Below, one piece after another: positions 8,438 to 16,404 of a stretch of DNA of 64,000 nt. Made by a program: the position numbers and the translations under genes. The notes beneath the pieces were generated by a model. The model was given only the letters and a program-made list of their open reading frames with translations. It searched no databases and was not told where the DNA came from. The first letter of the stretch is position 1; each line of letters starts with the position of its first letter. The stretch comes from Moduliflexus sp964602655 (GTDB lineage Bacteria; Moduliflexota; Moduliflexia; Moduliflexales; Moduliflexaceae), in contig CAZRSF010000028.1 of assembly GCA_964602655.1 (NCBI GenBank), positions 5,290-69,289 on the forward strand, given 5' to 3'.

Positions 8438-8482
8438 TATCAAAAATCAATACTCGTATCAATAAATAATGTCGGCACTCTT

Positions 8483-8508
8483 TTTTATGCGAACGTTCGC
8501 CGTGTCAA
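8483..8508 (-). promoter_or_regulatory. promoter plus LacI-type operator of the ROK-like kinase gene
   Basis: On the minus strand TTGACA (8508-8503) is followed after 4 nt by the palindrome GAACGTTC (8498-8491), within the larger palindrome gcgaacgttcgc (8489-8500). The -10 is not clear; ATAAAA at 8488-8483 is the best match. The operator occupies the spacer, so binding should block RNA polymerase. Confidence 0.75.
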
Positions 8509-8630
8509 GAAAAATTTCATATTTTTTGCCTCGGATTAAAGGCTGATAATGAGGTTGAAGTCAAAATCACCTTTGAAAGAATCACTGAATCTGAAAGGCT
8601 GGAATTTTTATTAGCGATGCTATTTTTTCG

Positions 8631-8658
8631 TTGACATAACGAACGTTCGCCTTATGAA
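8631..8658 (+). promoter_or_regulatory. promoter plus LacI-type operator of the GH20 gene
   Basis: TTGACA (8631-8636), 16 bp, then TATGAA (8653-8658). GAACGTTC (8641-8648) begins exactly 4 nt after the -35 box, as at the other two sites. The stretch between the two divergent promoters (8509-8630) holds no gene. Confidence 0.8.
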
Positions 8659-8679
8659 GACCTCAGTCGTTTCGCTCTC

Positions 8680-8751
8680 GTCGAAACAATAGTTTCGACT
8701 TACAATTCAACAGACCTGAATCGCCGACCTTTCAGAGGCTGGCGATTCAGG
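8680..8751 (+). promoter_or_regulatory. two hairpins in the hexosaminidase leader
   Basis: Hairpin 1 (gtcgaaacaatagtttcgac, 8680-8699) belongs to the dispersed cgaaac family. Hairpin 2 has an 11-bp stem (8715-8725 with 8741-8751). Its 3' arm includes the only purine-rich stretch (attcagg) upstream of the ATG at 8767, so the fold could limit ribosome access. Confidence 0.5.
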
Positions 8752-8766
8752 TTGTTTCAATCCACT

Positions 8767-10263
8767 ATGCTTCCTATTATTCCACGTCCATCAATCTGTT
8801 CGGAAAAACCCGGTCAATTCCGATTCACGCCGGAAACCGTTGTTTTCGCGGCAAACGCCATCCAATCCGAAGGCGTATATTTCGCGCAGCAGTTGACTGC
8901 CGCAACCGGCTTGCCGATTGCCATGAAATTGACTGCGTCCGCTGTGCCGAGCCATGCCATCCGTTTAGAACTTGCCGATGATTGCCAGCGCTTCGGCGCG
9001 GAAGGGTATCGCCTCTCTATTACGCCCGATGCCGTCAAAATTTCCGCCGCCGCGCCAGCCGGAGTGTTTTACGGCTGTCAAACGCTGCTGCAACTTCTTT
9101 CGACGAATGCGCCGCGCGCGATTGCTTGTGCGGAAATCGAAGACGCACCCCGTTTTCGCTGGCGCGGGATGCATTTAGATGTGTGCCGTCATTTCATGCC
9201 GAAAGAATTTCTCAAACGGTACCTTGATCTGTTAGCGCGTTACAAATTCAACACGTTCCACTGGCATCTGACCGACGATCAGGGGTGGCGGCTCGAAATC
9301 GGGAAATATCCGAAATTGACCGAGATCGGCGCGTGGCGCATGGAAAATGGCGAGCGTTACGGCGGATGCTATACGCAGGACGACGCCCGCGAAATCGTCG
9401 CGTATGCGCGGGAACGGCATATTACAGTCGTGCCGGAAATCGAAATGCCCGGTCATGCAGTTGCGGCACTTGCGGCGTATCCCGAATTATCGTGCAGCGG
9501 TGGGCAGTTTGAGGTCGAGACAACCTGGGGAATTTTTCAAGATGTCTATTGCGCCGGAAATGAGCGCGTCTTCACGCTGCTTGAGGATGTGTTATCAGAA
9601 GTCTTCGACATCTTTCCAAGTCAATATATTCATATTGGTGGCGATGAATGCCCGAAAGAGCGCTGGAAAACCTGCCCCAAATGTCAGGCGCGGATTCGGG
9701 CGGAAGGGCTGCGCAATGAAGACGAGTTGCAAAGTTACGTTATCAAGCGGATGGAACGCTTTTTACACGCCAACAAGCGCCAGTTGATCGGCTGGGATGA
9801 GATTCTCGAAGGCGGCCTCGCGCCGGATGCGACCGTGATGTCGTGGCGCGGCGAAGAAGGCGGCGTTGAGGCAGCGCGTCAAGGGCATGACGTGATTATG
9901 ACGCCGCAATCGCATTGCTATTTCGACCATTATCAATCGAGCGATTTTGCCAGCGAACCGAAAGCGTTCAGCTTGCAGTCGCCCTTGCCGTTAGAAACTG
10001 TGTATGCGTATGAGCCGATTCCGGCAGAATTGACGGCAGAAGAAGCCGCGCATGTGCTTGGCGCGCAGGCGAATCTCTGGACGGAATATATACCGACGAC
10101 GCAGCAAGCCGAATACATGCTGCTGCCGCGCCTCTGCGCCCTGTCAGAAGTGGTCTGGTCGCCGAAAGCGTTGCGCGACGAAGCGAGCTTCTTTTCGCGG
10201 CTGCCCGCCCATTTCGACTATTTCGACGCGAAGGGCATCAATTACCGCCGACTGAAAAAGTGA
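8767..10263 (+). CDS. beta-N-acetylhexosaminidase, GH20
   Basis: A 498-residue enzyme. The small alpha/beta GH20b domain (about 1-125) precedes a TIM barrel that opens with RFRWRGMHLDVCRHFMP and FNTFHWHLTDDQGWR. The catalytic pair of the substrate-assisted mechanism is Asp293-Glu294 in HIGGDE. Later motifs LIGWDEIL and the terminal WSPKAL region are also typical. It removes terminal GlcNAc or GalNAc from glycans, chitin oligomers or peptidoglycan fragments. No signal peptide is evident, so it probably acts in the cytoplasm on imported sugars. The ATG at 8767 is preferred over the in-frame TTG at 8752, which lies inside the leader hairpin. It is controlled by the operator promoter at 8631. Confidence 0.92.
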   Translation: MLPIIPRPSICSEKPGQFRFTPETVVFAANAIQSEGVYFAQQLTAATGLPIAMKLTASAVPSHAIRLELADDCQRFGAEGYRLSITPDAVKISAAAPAGVFYGCQTLLQLLSTNAPRAIACAEIEDAPRFRWRGMHLDVCRHFMPKEFLKRYLDLLARYKFNTFHWHLTDDQGWRLEIGKYPKLTEIGAWRMENGERYGGCYTQDDAREIVAYARERHITVVPEIEMPGHAVAALAAYPELSCSGGQFEVETTWGIFQDVYCAGNERVFTLLEDVLSEVFDIFPSQYIHIGGDECPKERWKTCPKCQARIRAEGLRNEDELQSYVIKRMERFLHANKRQLIGWDEILEGGLAPDATVMSWRGEEGGVEAARQGHDVIMTPQSHCYFDHYQSSDFASEPKAFSLQSPLPLETVYAYEPIPAELTAEEAAHVLGAQANLWTEYIPTTQQAEYMLLPRLCALSEVVWSPKALRDEASFFSRLPAHFDYFDAKGINYRRLKK

Positions 10264-10278
10264 GCGCCAATCCATATA

Positions 10279-10390
10279 AACTTGTCATTGCGAGGAGCGA
10301 CAGCGACGAAGCAATCCCGTTGAAAGTAGGACGCCACTTCGGGTAAACGTGTCATTGCGAGGAGCGACAGCGACGAAGCAATGACAAGTT
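10279..10390. repeat. family B repeats, tandem copies inside an outer palindrome
   Basis: Two direct copies of gtcattgcgaggagcgacag and the following cgacgaagcaat lie at 10284-10316 and 10351-10385. The outer edges aacttgtcattgc and gcaatgacaagtt are reverse complements, so the whole 112-bp unit can fold back on itself. It fills the space between two convergent genes. Confidence 0.8.
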
Positions 10391-10396
10391 GCCTAT

Positions 10397-11077
10397 TCAC
10401 GCAAATTCCAGTACGCCGAATTTGTCGGGCTGATGGAAATTCAGCGCCTCGCCGATAGGCGACCAGCTTGCCCAGTGCGGCTGCGAGGTATCGTCGCCGC
10501 ATTTGAAAAAATTCCCACGCCAGCGCAGCCCCGCCGCCGGATGCAACTCGCCGAGATAGGCTTCAAACAAACTCAGAGGAAGATTGTATTCGACCACCCA
10601 TTCCAGCGGCGAGGTCAATTCCTCCTGAAGCGGGGCGGAAATCGAATGAAAGACAGTCATGCCGCGCAAGCGCTCTTGCGGAACTTTTGTAAATTTTTCA
10701 AAGCCTTGCGCCGTCCGTTTCGCGTCTTCGATGTAATACAATAACATCGTTCCGAGACAGTTCATTTCCACGTTAAAATAGCCCGCTGCGCCTCGTTCCG
10801 GCGACCTCGGCATGACGAAAAATTCGACGCAGCTATCGCGATAGACCGGGTCTTGATAGGTCGTATAAGTTGCTCTGATAAACTGATCTTGCACGCGGAA
10901 CATGACGTATAGATTGGCGTCGTCATGCAGCGCCTTCACTTCGGCGTTCGGGCGAAATGCGCTGCTTTGCGGATGGAACGCCGCGATCTGCGCGATGCCG
11001 GCGCGTTGCCAGATTTCGTCATTCCATTCGCCGCGATAACGCGGCGGTTGGTTGGTTTGATGAATCGTGTATGTCAT
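10397..11077 (-). CDS. CBM9-like carbohydrate-binding protein
   Basis: A 226-residue protein resembling family 9 carbohydrate-binding domains used as stand-alone proteins. It has PPRYRGEWNDEIWQ near the start, VKALHDDANLYVMFRVQD, SCVEFFVMP and NVEMNCLGTMLL, and ends in FHQPDKFGVLEF. No signal peptide is seen. The function is unknown beyond likely sugar binding. The start at 11077 (MTYTIHQ) is chosen because an AGAGAG sequence precedes it and its ATG overlaps the stop (ATGA) of an upstream oxidoreductase remnant, the mark of a former operon. A longer reading from 11128 would run through the remnant in another frame. Confidence 0.75.
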   Translation of the reverse strand: MTYTIHQTNQPPRYRGEWNDEIWQRAGIAQIAAFHPQSSAFRPNAEVKALHDDANLYVMFRVQDQFIRATYTTYQDPVYRDSCVEFFVMPRSPERGAAGYFNVEMNCLGTMLLYYIEDAKRTAQGFEKFTKVPQERLRGMTVFHSISAPLQEELTSPLEWVVEYNLPLSLFEAYLGELHPAAGLRWRGNFFKCGDDTSQPHWASWSPIGEALNFHQPDKFGVLEFA

Positions 11078-11235
11078 GTGAATTCGATCTCTCTGTTTTC
11101 TTTGGCGGATTGAATTTCCGCCAGACATAATCTCACGGAAGCTGCCGCAGATTCCGGCGGAATGATGGCGGATGCCTGACCGCGCTCGACTTCATTCGCA
11201 AAATCCTGCAATTCTTGGTAATACGGGGATGTTAT
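11074..11235 (-). pseudogene. 3' remnant of a Gfo/Idh/MocA-type oxidoreductase
   Basis: On the minus strand an open frame of about 50 codons ends at TGA 11076-11074. It reads as the closing helix of a Gfo/Idh/MocA dehydrogenase (YQELQDFANEVERGQ, then a short loop and a helix ending AEIQSAKENREIEF). There is no start codon or N-terminal NAD-binding part: a stop and A/T-rich sequence begin near 11236. The stop overlaps the ATG of the CBM9-like gene, so the two were once cotranscribed. I read it as the leftover of a sugar dehydrogenase gene deleted or displaced during rearrangement. Confidence 0.6.
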
Positions 11236-11539
11236 TTTTTACATCTTACTAAGTGTTCATAAACAATACACCTGCAATGGATCAAGCTCCTGCCATAAAG
11301 TATTCGTATTTAAGGAGAGCGTTCGCTTTATTCATTCACTCAATAAAGAAATTTAGAATATAATGTGTTATAAAAAATACAAATGTTTTTCTGTCAAGCC
11401 TTTATTCCGTGACTAAAAAAATGATTTTATCAAAGAATTAAATCTTTGATAATCAATATGTTACAGAGAAAAAATTTTCGAGTATTCTCTGCGATGGCAT
11501 ATAGGTCACGTGTGTCTCATTTTTATAAATATTTTTTGC
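11236..11539. other. A/T-rich upstream region of the LacI gene
   Basis: No gene was found. The stretch is markedly more A/T-rich than its neighbours and abuts the broken oxidoreductase, which suggests a rearrangement boundary. A weaker operator-like sequence, gagcgttcgc (11317-11326), is present without a matching -35 box. Confidence 0.5.
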
Positions 11540-11568
11540 TTGACAAGAAGAACGTTCGCTTTTATTGA
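11540..11568 (+). promoter_or_regulatory. promoter plus operator of the LacI gene (autoregulation)
   Basis: TTGACA (11540-11545), 17 bp, then TATTGA (11563-11568). GAACGTTC (11550-11557) again begins 4 nt after the -35 box. The start codon is at 11629 behind AGAAAGGAAA. Confidence 0.8.
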
Positions 11569-11628
11569 CGATGAAATATTAAGAAGTTATGGCGAATCAG
11601 ACTGGTAATAAGAAAGGAAATCGGCTCT

Positions 11629-12615
11629 ATGAAGGTGACGATCAAAGACATCGCAAAACAAGCCGGAGTGAGTTATCAAACCGTATCGAAAGCCTTGAGC
11701 GGAAAAGGCTCGGTGAATGAAAGCACCGCCGAAAATATCAGAAATATCGCCAGAGACCTCGGCTATATTCCCAGTTTGGCCGCCCGGTCAATGACGACAA
11801 ATAAGAGTCAGCTTATCGCCGTCTTCCTGCCGCAAATCGCTTCTTCCTTTTATAATCAATTTATCCAGGGCATCGAAAGTCTCGCCATACGGAATGATTA
11901 CAGCATGTTGCTGTATCTCTTCGAAAACGCTGATTTGGAAGATAAATTAGAAACAATCATCTCCTACCGAGTCGAAGGGATTATCATCTTTGAAAATCAT
12001 TTTTCATTAGATATTTTGGCTCGGTTTGCGAATAATCAAATTCCCGTCTTGTTCGTGAACTCCACCAATATTCCCTCTGACGCCAACCTGATCTGTATTG
12101 ATGGGTATTATGGCCTGAAATCAGCCTTCGAGCATCTCTATCATTTGGGGCATCGCCGGTTTTTGCTTGCGCTTTCGGATCATGAAGCCGAAATGAAGCG
12201 GATCGAAGAGATGAAAAAGATTGCGACCGAATATGACATCACCTTAAAAACCAGAATTTACTGCGATCATTATTCCAGCGCCGAAGTCCTCGAAAATTTC
12301 AAAATCGAGGACGTGCGTCAGGGGATGATTACGGCGGTCATCTGCACCTCCGACTATCTCGCCCTGCCGATTATGACCAGATTGCAGCAGCATGGTGTCA
12401 AAATTCCCGACGAACTGTCAATTATCGGTTTTGATGATTTGGAGTTCGCCGCGTACCTGAATCCGCCGCTGACGACGGTCGAACAGCCCAAACGCGGCTT
12501 CGGCGAGAAAATTTTTCAGACGTTATTAGGGTTATTGCGTGGAGAGGCGAATCAGCGCATCACGATTCTGCCGAAACTGCTTGTTCGCGGAACAACCGCG
12601 AAGGTTGTGTCATAG
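11629..12615 (+). CDS. LacI-family transcriptional regulator
   Basis: A 328-residue repressor. The N-terminal helix-turn-helix (residues 4-25: TIKDIAKQAGVSYQTVSKAL) and hinge helix (about 47-58: PSLAARSMTTNK) are intact, and the periplasmic-binding-protein-like effector domain follows (VEGIIIF, LGHRRFLLA, IPDELSIIGFDD, LTTVEQP). The family binds palindromes with a central CG; GAACGTTC sites in its own promoter and in the two divergent promoters at 8483-8658 are its likely operators. The inducer is probably an amino sugar or its phosphate, judging from the linked GH20, kinase, epimerase and SIS genes. The recognition helix reads SYQTVSKAL. Confidence 0.92.
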   Translation: MKVTIKDIAKQAGVSYQTVSKALSGKGSVNESTAENIRNIARDLGYIPSLAARSMTTNKSQLIAVFLPQIASSFYNQFIQGIESLAIRNDYSMLLYLFENADLEDKLETIISYRVEGIIIFENHFSLDILARFANNQIPVLFVNSTNIPSDANLICIDGYYGLKSAFEHLYHLGHRRFLLALSDHEAEMKRIEEMKKIATEYDITLKTRIYCDHYSSAEVLENFKIEDVRQGMITAVICTSDYLALPIMTRLQQHGVKIPDELSIIGFDDLEFAAYLNPPLTTVEQPKRGFGEKIFQTLLGLLRGEANQRITILPKLLVRGTTAKVVS

Positions 12616-12619
12616 GCTC

Positions 12620-12652
12620 AGACCTCACAGGTTTCCAAAACCTGTAAGGTCT
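12620..12652. repeat. dispersed hairpin family E (agacctcacaggttt), copy 1
   Basis: The hairpin agacctcacaggttt / aaacctgtaaggtct follows the LacI stop by 4 bases. A near-identical hairpin follows the ThuA/aldo-keto boundary at 61316-61348, and a looser one is at 25191-25217. Confidence 0.7.
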
Positions 12653-12668
12653 ATAACATATTTTAAAC

Positions 12669-13853
12669 ATGAATTTAGAAGTGAATACTCGCCAAATGCT
12701 TCTTGCGACCTATCGCGACGGCTTGCTTCAGGATACGCTCCCGTTTTGGATGAAACACTGCGTAGATCTCGAACATGGCGGGTTTCTTTTTGCCTTAGAT
12801 CGCGATGGTGCGCGATTGAGTTCGGATAAATTTTTATGGCTGCATGGCCGCTTTGTCTGGCTGTTGTCCACATTGTATCAGACCGTCGAACCGAAGACGG
12901 AATGGCTGGAATTGGCGCGGCATGGGCTGGGATTTATTCGCCGTTACGGTTTCGATGCGGATGGCCGCATGTTTTTTATGGTGACGCAAGATGGCCGACC
13001 GTTGCGCAAACGCCGGTATCTCTTCTCGGAGGCATTTACCGTCATGGCGCTCGCCGCGTATGCCAGCGCCGCAAAAGACGAAGAAGCGGCGCGGCAAGCG
13101 GGCGACCTGTTTCGTCTGATGATACGCTGCATCACCACACCGGGGCTGCTCGAACCGAAAGTGAATCCGCAGGCGCGCCCGCTGAAAGGGTTGGCGCTGC
13201 CGATGATTCTGATTGTCGTCGCGCAAACGTTGCGAGACACTACGAACGATCCGCTGTGTGACGAATGGATTCAACGCTCGATTGACGAAATTGGACGCGA
13301 TTTTATGAAGCCGGAATTCGAGGCGGTGCTGGAAACGGTTGGAGTCAACGGCGAATTTTATGATAATTTTGACGGGCGGCTGGTCTGCCCTGGTCATGCG
13401 ATTGAAGCGGCCTGGTTTATTTTACACGAAGCGAAACATCGCGGCAGCGATCCGCGCCTGATCCGATTAGGCTGCACGATGCTCGATTGGTCGTGGCGGC
13501 TCGGATGGGACAAGCAGTACGGCGGATTACTCTATTATTGCGATGTCAAAGGGCTGCCGAGCGCGGAATACTGGCATGACATGAAATTCTGGTGGCCGCA
13601 TAACGAAGCGATTATCGCGACGCTTTTAGCCTATTTGATGACTGGCGACGCGAAATACCGCAAATGGCATCGCCAGGCGCACGACTGGGCATACACGCAT
13701 TTTCCAGACCCGGAATATGGGGAATGGTTCGGATATTTGCACCGGGATGGCTCGGTGTCCACGCAACTCAAAGGCAATACCTGGAAGGGGCCATTCCATC
13801 TTCCGCGTATGCAATGGTATTGCTGGCAACTTTTACAAGAAGTTAAGGGTTAA
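12669..13853 (+). CDS. N-acylglucosamine 2-epimerase family protein (AGE)
   Basis: A 394-residue (alpha/alpha)6-barrel protein. Typical segments are HGGFLFALDRDG, KFLWLHGRFVWLLS, FSEAFTVMALAAYA, CPGHAIEAAWFI, FWWPHNEAI and the closing KGNTWKGPFHLPRM. His residues in the PGHAIE and WPHNEA segments are the family's catalytic and binding residues. AGE enzymes interconvert GlcNAc and ManNAc; relatives epimerise cellobiose or isomerise mannose, so the exact substrate is uncertain. Its place behind the LacI gene and before the SIS fusion supports an N-acetylhexosamine. A long A/T-rich inverted repeat (about 13852-13915) follows it. Confidence 0.88.
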   Translation: MNLEVNTRQMLLATYRDGLLQDTLPFWMKHCVDLEHGGFLFALDRDGARLSSDKFLWLHGRFVWLLSTLYQTVEPKTEWLELARHGLGFIRRYGFDADGRMFFMVTQDGRPLRKRRYLFSEAFTVMALAAYASAAKDEEAARQAGDLFRLMIRCITTPGLLEPKVNPQARPLKGLALPMILIVVAQTLRDTTNDPLCDEWIQRSIDEIGRDFMKPEFEAVLETVGVNGEFYDNFDGRLVCPGHAIEAAWFILHEAKHRGSDPRLIRLGCTMLDWSWRLGWDKQYGGLLYYCDVKGLPSAEYWHDMKFWWPHNEAIIATLLAYLMTGDAKYRKWHRQAHDWAYTHFPDPEYGEWFGYLHRDGSVSTQLKGNTWKGPFHLPRMQWYCWQLLQEVKG

Positions 13854-13919
13854 GAATGAAGAGTTAGGAATTATCTATGCAGAGTAACTCTTAACTTTTA
13901 ACTCTTAATTCCTACGGAA

Positions 13920-15557
13920 ATGGCGCTACCACGTTGTATTACGTTAGTCGGTCCCAGCGGATCGGGCATCACGACGATTGCGAAAGAATTGGAAAGCCTG
14001 GGGTATGACATCATTCAGCCGACGCTGCTGGAAACGGTGCAGGATGATGACAACCGGACGAATCTACATGCCTACATTCCGAAAATCTGGGATGTGCTGG
14101 ATCAGGGAATTCCGTTGGAAAAACTCGGCGAATACGCGGAAAATTTGTGTCGCGCAACGCAGAAATGTCAGGGGAATATCACGATTTTTCTGCGCTCCGA
14201 TATTCCGATGCTGACCAAGCGGCAGGAAGAACATCGCCTGAAAACGCGGCTGTCGCAGCAATATAATCTGCCGCATCAACAGGCGTTATTGATCGAACAG
14301 AAAGTCTTGCAGCCGTTTGCCGATATTGCGCAGATCAAGCTCGATACCACGAATATGAGTCCGCTGCACGCCCGGAGGACGGTCAACCTGCTGCTGAATC
14401 TCCGGCTGCCGTTCGAAACCAACAGCTATGAAAAAGTCGTAGATCATCTCGCGTCAGACTTTTTTCAATCCTTTAAAGATGTGCCGCTGATTCAAGAAAT
14501 TATCGCCCAGACCGACGCTGCCCGCGATTTTCTGAACGGCCAGCGCGAATACGCCAATGCGATTCCGGCGGAGGCGGTCTTGCAATCGAATCGTTCGATT
14601 TTTCTCGTCGGCGAAGGGTCGTCGTTATCGGCGTTGAATAGCGCCGCCTGGCTGCTGCATAAAGGATATCGCCAGATATTGAATGTTTTTCGGATTCCCT
14701 CGGCAGATTTGCGCTTCACGGATGTGACAAACGCCATTGTTATGATGTGTTCCAATTCCGGGAATTCGGCGGAAATTCGGCAAAATATCGAAGACGGCTG
14801 TTTTGACGCGGCGAAGTTGGTTATTGGCATCACCAATCACGAAGATTCCGCCGTCGGGCGCTACTGCAAGCAGCACGGCGTCTTATTTCCGATGGGCGTT
14901 CCGGTGGAGCAGCCGATTGCCGCGACCGTCAGCGTGACCAAATCCATCCTGATCGCCACCGCCGCGCTCGCGCGCATCAGCAGCATTTTGGGGAACGCAG
15001 AAGCCTACGACCGCGTCTTCGAAGAGGCGACGCATCTGCCCGGACTGCTGCGCGATGTCTTCACGCAGCGGCGAATGAATACGATTGCCTACGTCGCGAA
15101 AACATTGGCGCGCGGCATGGTGGAATCGCGGCATGGCTACATCACGGCAGCCGGATTGTTGAGCGATTGCCTGCTGGCTGAGGCGTCTTTGAAGGCCAAA
15201 GAGCTTGCCCGCGCCCATTTGGAACCAATCTTCAATTCGCTGTTTCACGGTCCGCTCAATCCAGACGTCGGCACGGCGGTCTATCTCGAAGACCCATTGG
15301 CGACGGTGGACGCGATGCGTAAGCATGTCGAAAAATTGTGTTTGTATATTCCGACAGTCGTGACGGTCGGCCCGTATGATTTCGGCGTTCCCAATCTGTT
15401 TGTGCCGCAAACGACGGCGATCAACAGTCTGATTCTGCATCTCGTCACCTTGCAGTTGACCTATTTTCTCGTCGGCGTCGAGCATGGATTCAGCCTGGAA
15501 GAGATTCAATATCCGATTCGTCTGAGTAAAGTCGTGATTGAGAGTCCGTTGGTATAG
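13920..15557 (+). CDS. RapZ-like P-loop domain fused to SIS isomerase-type domains
   Basis: A 545-residue two-part protein. Residues 1-165 resemble the ATPase half of RapZ (YvcJ): ITLVGPSGSGITT, a short strand ending in FLRSDIPMLTKR, and LQPFADIAQIKLDTTNMS. The Walker A lysine is replaced by Ile17. Residues about 225-365 form a SIS domain with GEGSSLS and the signature SNSGNSAE, and a second SIS-like half follows to the end (HLEPIFNSLFHGPLNP, then PLATVDAM). SIS proteins such as GlmS and AgaS isomerise or deaminate hexosamine phosphates, while RapZ senses GlcN6P status in E. coli. This fusion therefore links both ideas in one chain inside an amino-sugar cluster. Confidence 0.75.
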   Translation: MALPRCITLVGPSGSGITTIAKELESLGYDIIQPTLLETVQDDDNRTNLHAYIPKIWDVLDQGIPLEKLGEYAENLCRATQKCQGNITIFLRSDIPMLTKRQEEHRLKTRLSQQYNLPHQQALLIEQKVLQPFADIAQIKLDTTNMSPLHARRTVNLLLNLRLPFETNSYEKVVDHLASDFFQSFKDVPLIQEIIAQTDAARDFLNGQREYANAIPAEAVLQSNRSIFLVGEGSSLSALNSAAWLLHKGYRQILNVFRIPSADLRFTDVTNAIVMMCSNSGNSAEIRQNIEDGCFDAAKLVIGITNHEDSAVGRYCKQHGVLFPMGVPVEQPIAATVSVTKSILIATAALARISSILGNAEAYDRVFEEATHLPGLLRDVFTQRRMNTIAYVAKTLARGMVESRHGYITAAGLLSDCLLAEASLKAKELARAHLEPIFNSLFHGPLNPDVGTAVYLEDPLATVDAMRKHVEKLCLYIPTVVTVGPYDFGVPNLFVPQTTAINSLILHLVTLQLTYFLVGVEHGFSLEEIQYPIRLSKVVIESPLV

Positions 15558-15561
15558 TGAG

Positions 15562-15686
15562 GTACTATTCTATTTACACACCGTACCGCGAACGTCTTCG
15601 TCCGCAAGTTCGGCGTTTGGTAAACAGCCTCGCGCCAGAACGACGTTCCCTTGCGAACGAGGACGTTCGCGGCACGTAAACAATAC
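15562..15686. repeat. MITE-like palindrome family C, copy 1
   Basis: An imperfect 125-bp palindrome with the inner arms ccgcgaacgtcttcgtccgc and a reverse-complement copy near 15655-15675. The outer ends (gtactattctatttac and gtaaacaatac) resemble those of copies at 16286-16371, 39516-39657 and 50583-50707. Confidence 0.6.
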
Positions 15687-15689
15687 TTT

Positions 15690-16274
15690 ATGATGAATGT
15701 TAAGAATATCTGTTTTCAGATGATTCTGGTCTGCCTCGCTTGTCAGTCTTGCGACGCGTTTGAGCAGACCCTGCCTCCGGCATGGCAGGTTGAATTGTGT
15801 ACTCAGTTAGCCGACCTGAAGGCAGGGAGGTTCTTTGAATTAGTTGTTGACGAACCCGTCATGACCGAAACATTAGCCCTCGATGCCGAAACCGCGATTC
15901 CGGCAGTTTTGGAAATGTTTGTCAGGCATAATCATTCTCATGAAGTTGAAATCTTCTGGTGGGCGCATGAAACCAGATCAACTCGATGTTTTACGCTCGC
16001 CCTTTATCTGTGCGCCACGAACGAAGGACCATCGTGGATGCCGGAGTTTGAACGAAATATCAAACGATTCAACGAGAAAGAGCAACAGGAAAGACAAGAG
16101 GAACTTCAGTTTATTCTTGATCACCGATCTGCATTGGCGGTTATCATCGCGCAAATTTTACAGAAGAGATCACCTGAAATCTATCATTCAGAATTTGAAG
16201 GCTATTTTGGAATTATGGCAAAAGTGGGGTTGGGGAAGCGACTGCCTAATTGGTGTACTAACGCAAAAAAATAA
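15690..16274 (+). CDS. secreted protein of unknown function
   Basis: A 194-residue protein I do not recognise. The ATG at 15690 gives a classic signal peptide (hydrophobic NICFQMILVCLACQSCDA, probable cut after CDA). The mature part is mostly helical, with a charged helix around residues 120-140 (FNEKEQQERQEELQF), an aromatic motif IFWWAHE, and Cys residues near the middle and the C-terminus. A longer frame from a TTG at 15651 lies inside the palindromic repeat and is less likely. It sits between two copies of the same repeat family, suggesting a mobile or recently inserted segment. There is no good ribosome-binding site. Confidence 0.6.
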   Translation: MMNVKNICFQMILVCLACQSCDAFEQTLPPAWQVELCTQLADLKAGRFFELVVDEPVMTETLALDAETAIPAVLEMFVRHNHSHEVEIFWWAHETRSTRCFTLALYLCATNEGPSWMPEFERNIKRFNEKEQQERQEELQFILDHRSALAVIIAQILQKRSPEIYHSEFEGYFGIMAKVGLGKRLPNWCTNAKK

Positions 16275-16285
16275 TTTGATTTGGC

Positions 16286-16371
16286 GTAACTATTTAGCAT
16301 GCCGTATCGCGGACAGATACCATGACGAATTGTCTTGCGGACAAGGCTGTCCGCGATACGTAAATGCTTAC
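16286..16371. repeat. MITE-like palindrome family C, copy 2
   Basis: The outer ends are gtaactattta and taaatgcttac; the inner arms cgtatcgcggacag and ctgtccgcgatacg are exact reverse complements. It ends 33 bases before the GNAT start codon, leaving only the ribosome-binding site between them. Confidence 0.7.
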
Positions 16372-16404
16372 GATTTGGCATTATAGACACGAAGGAGAAT
16401 TTTT

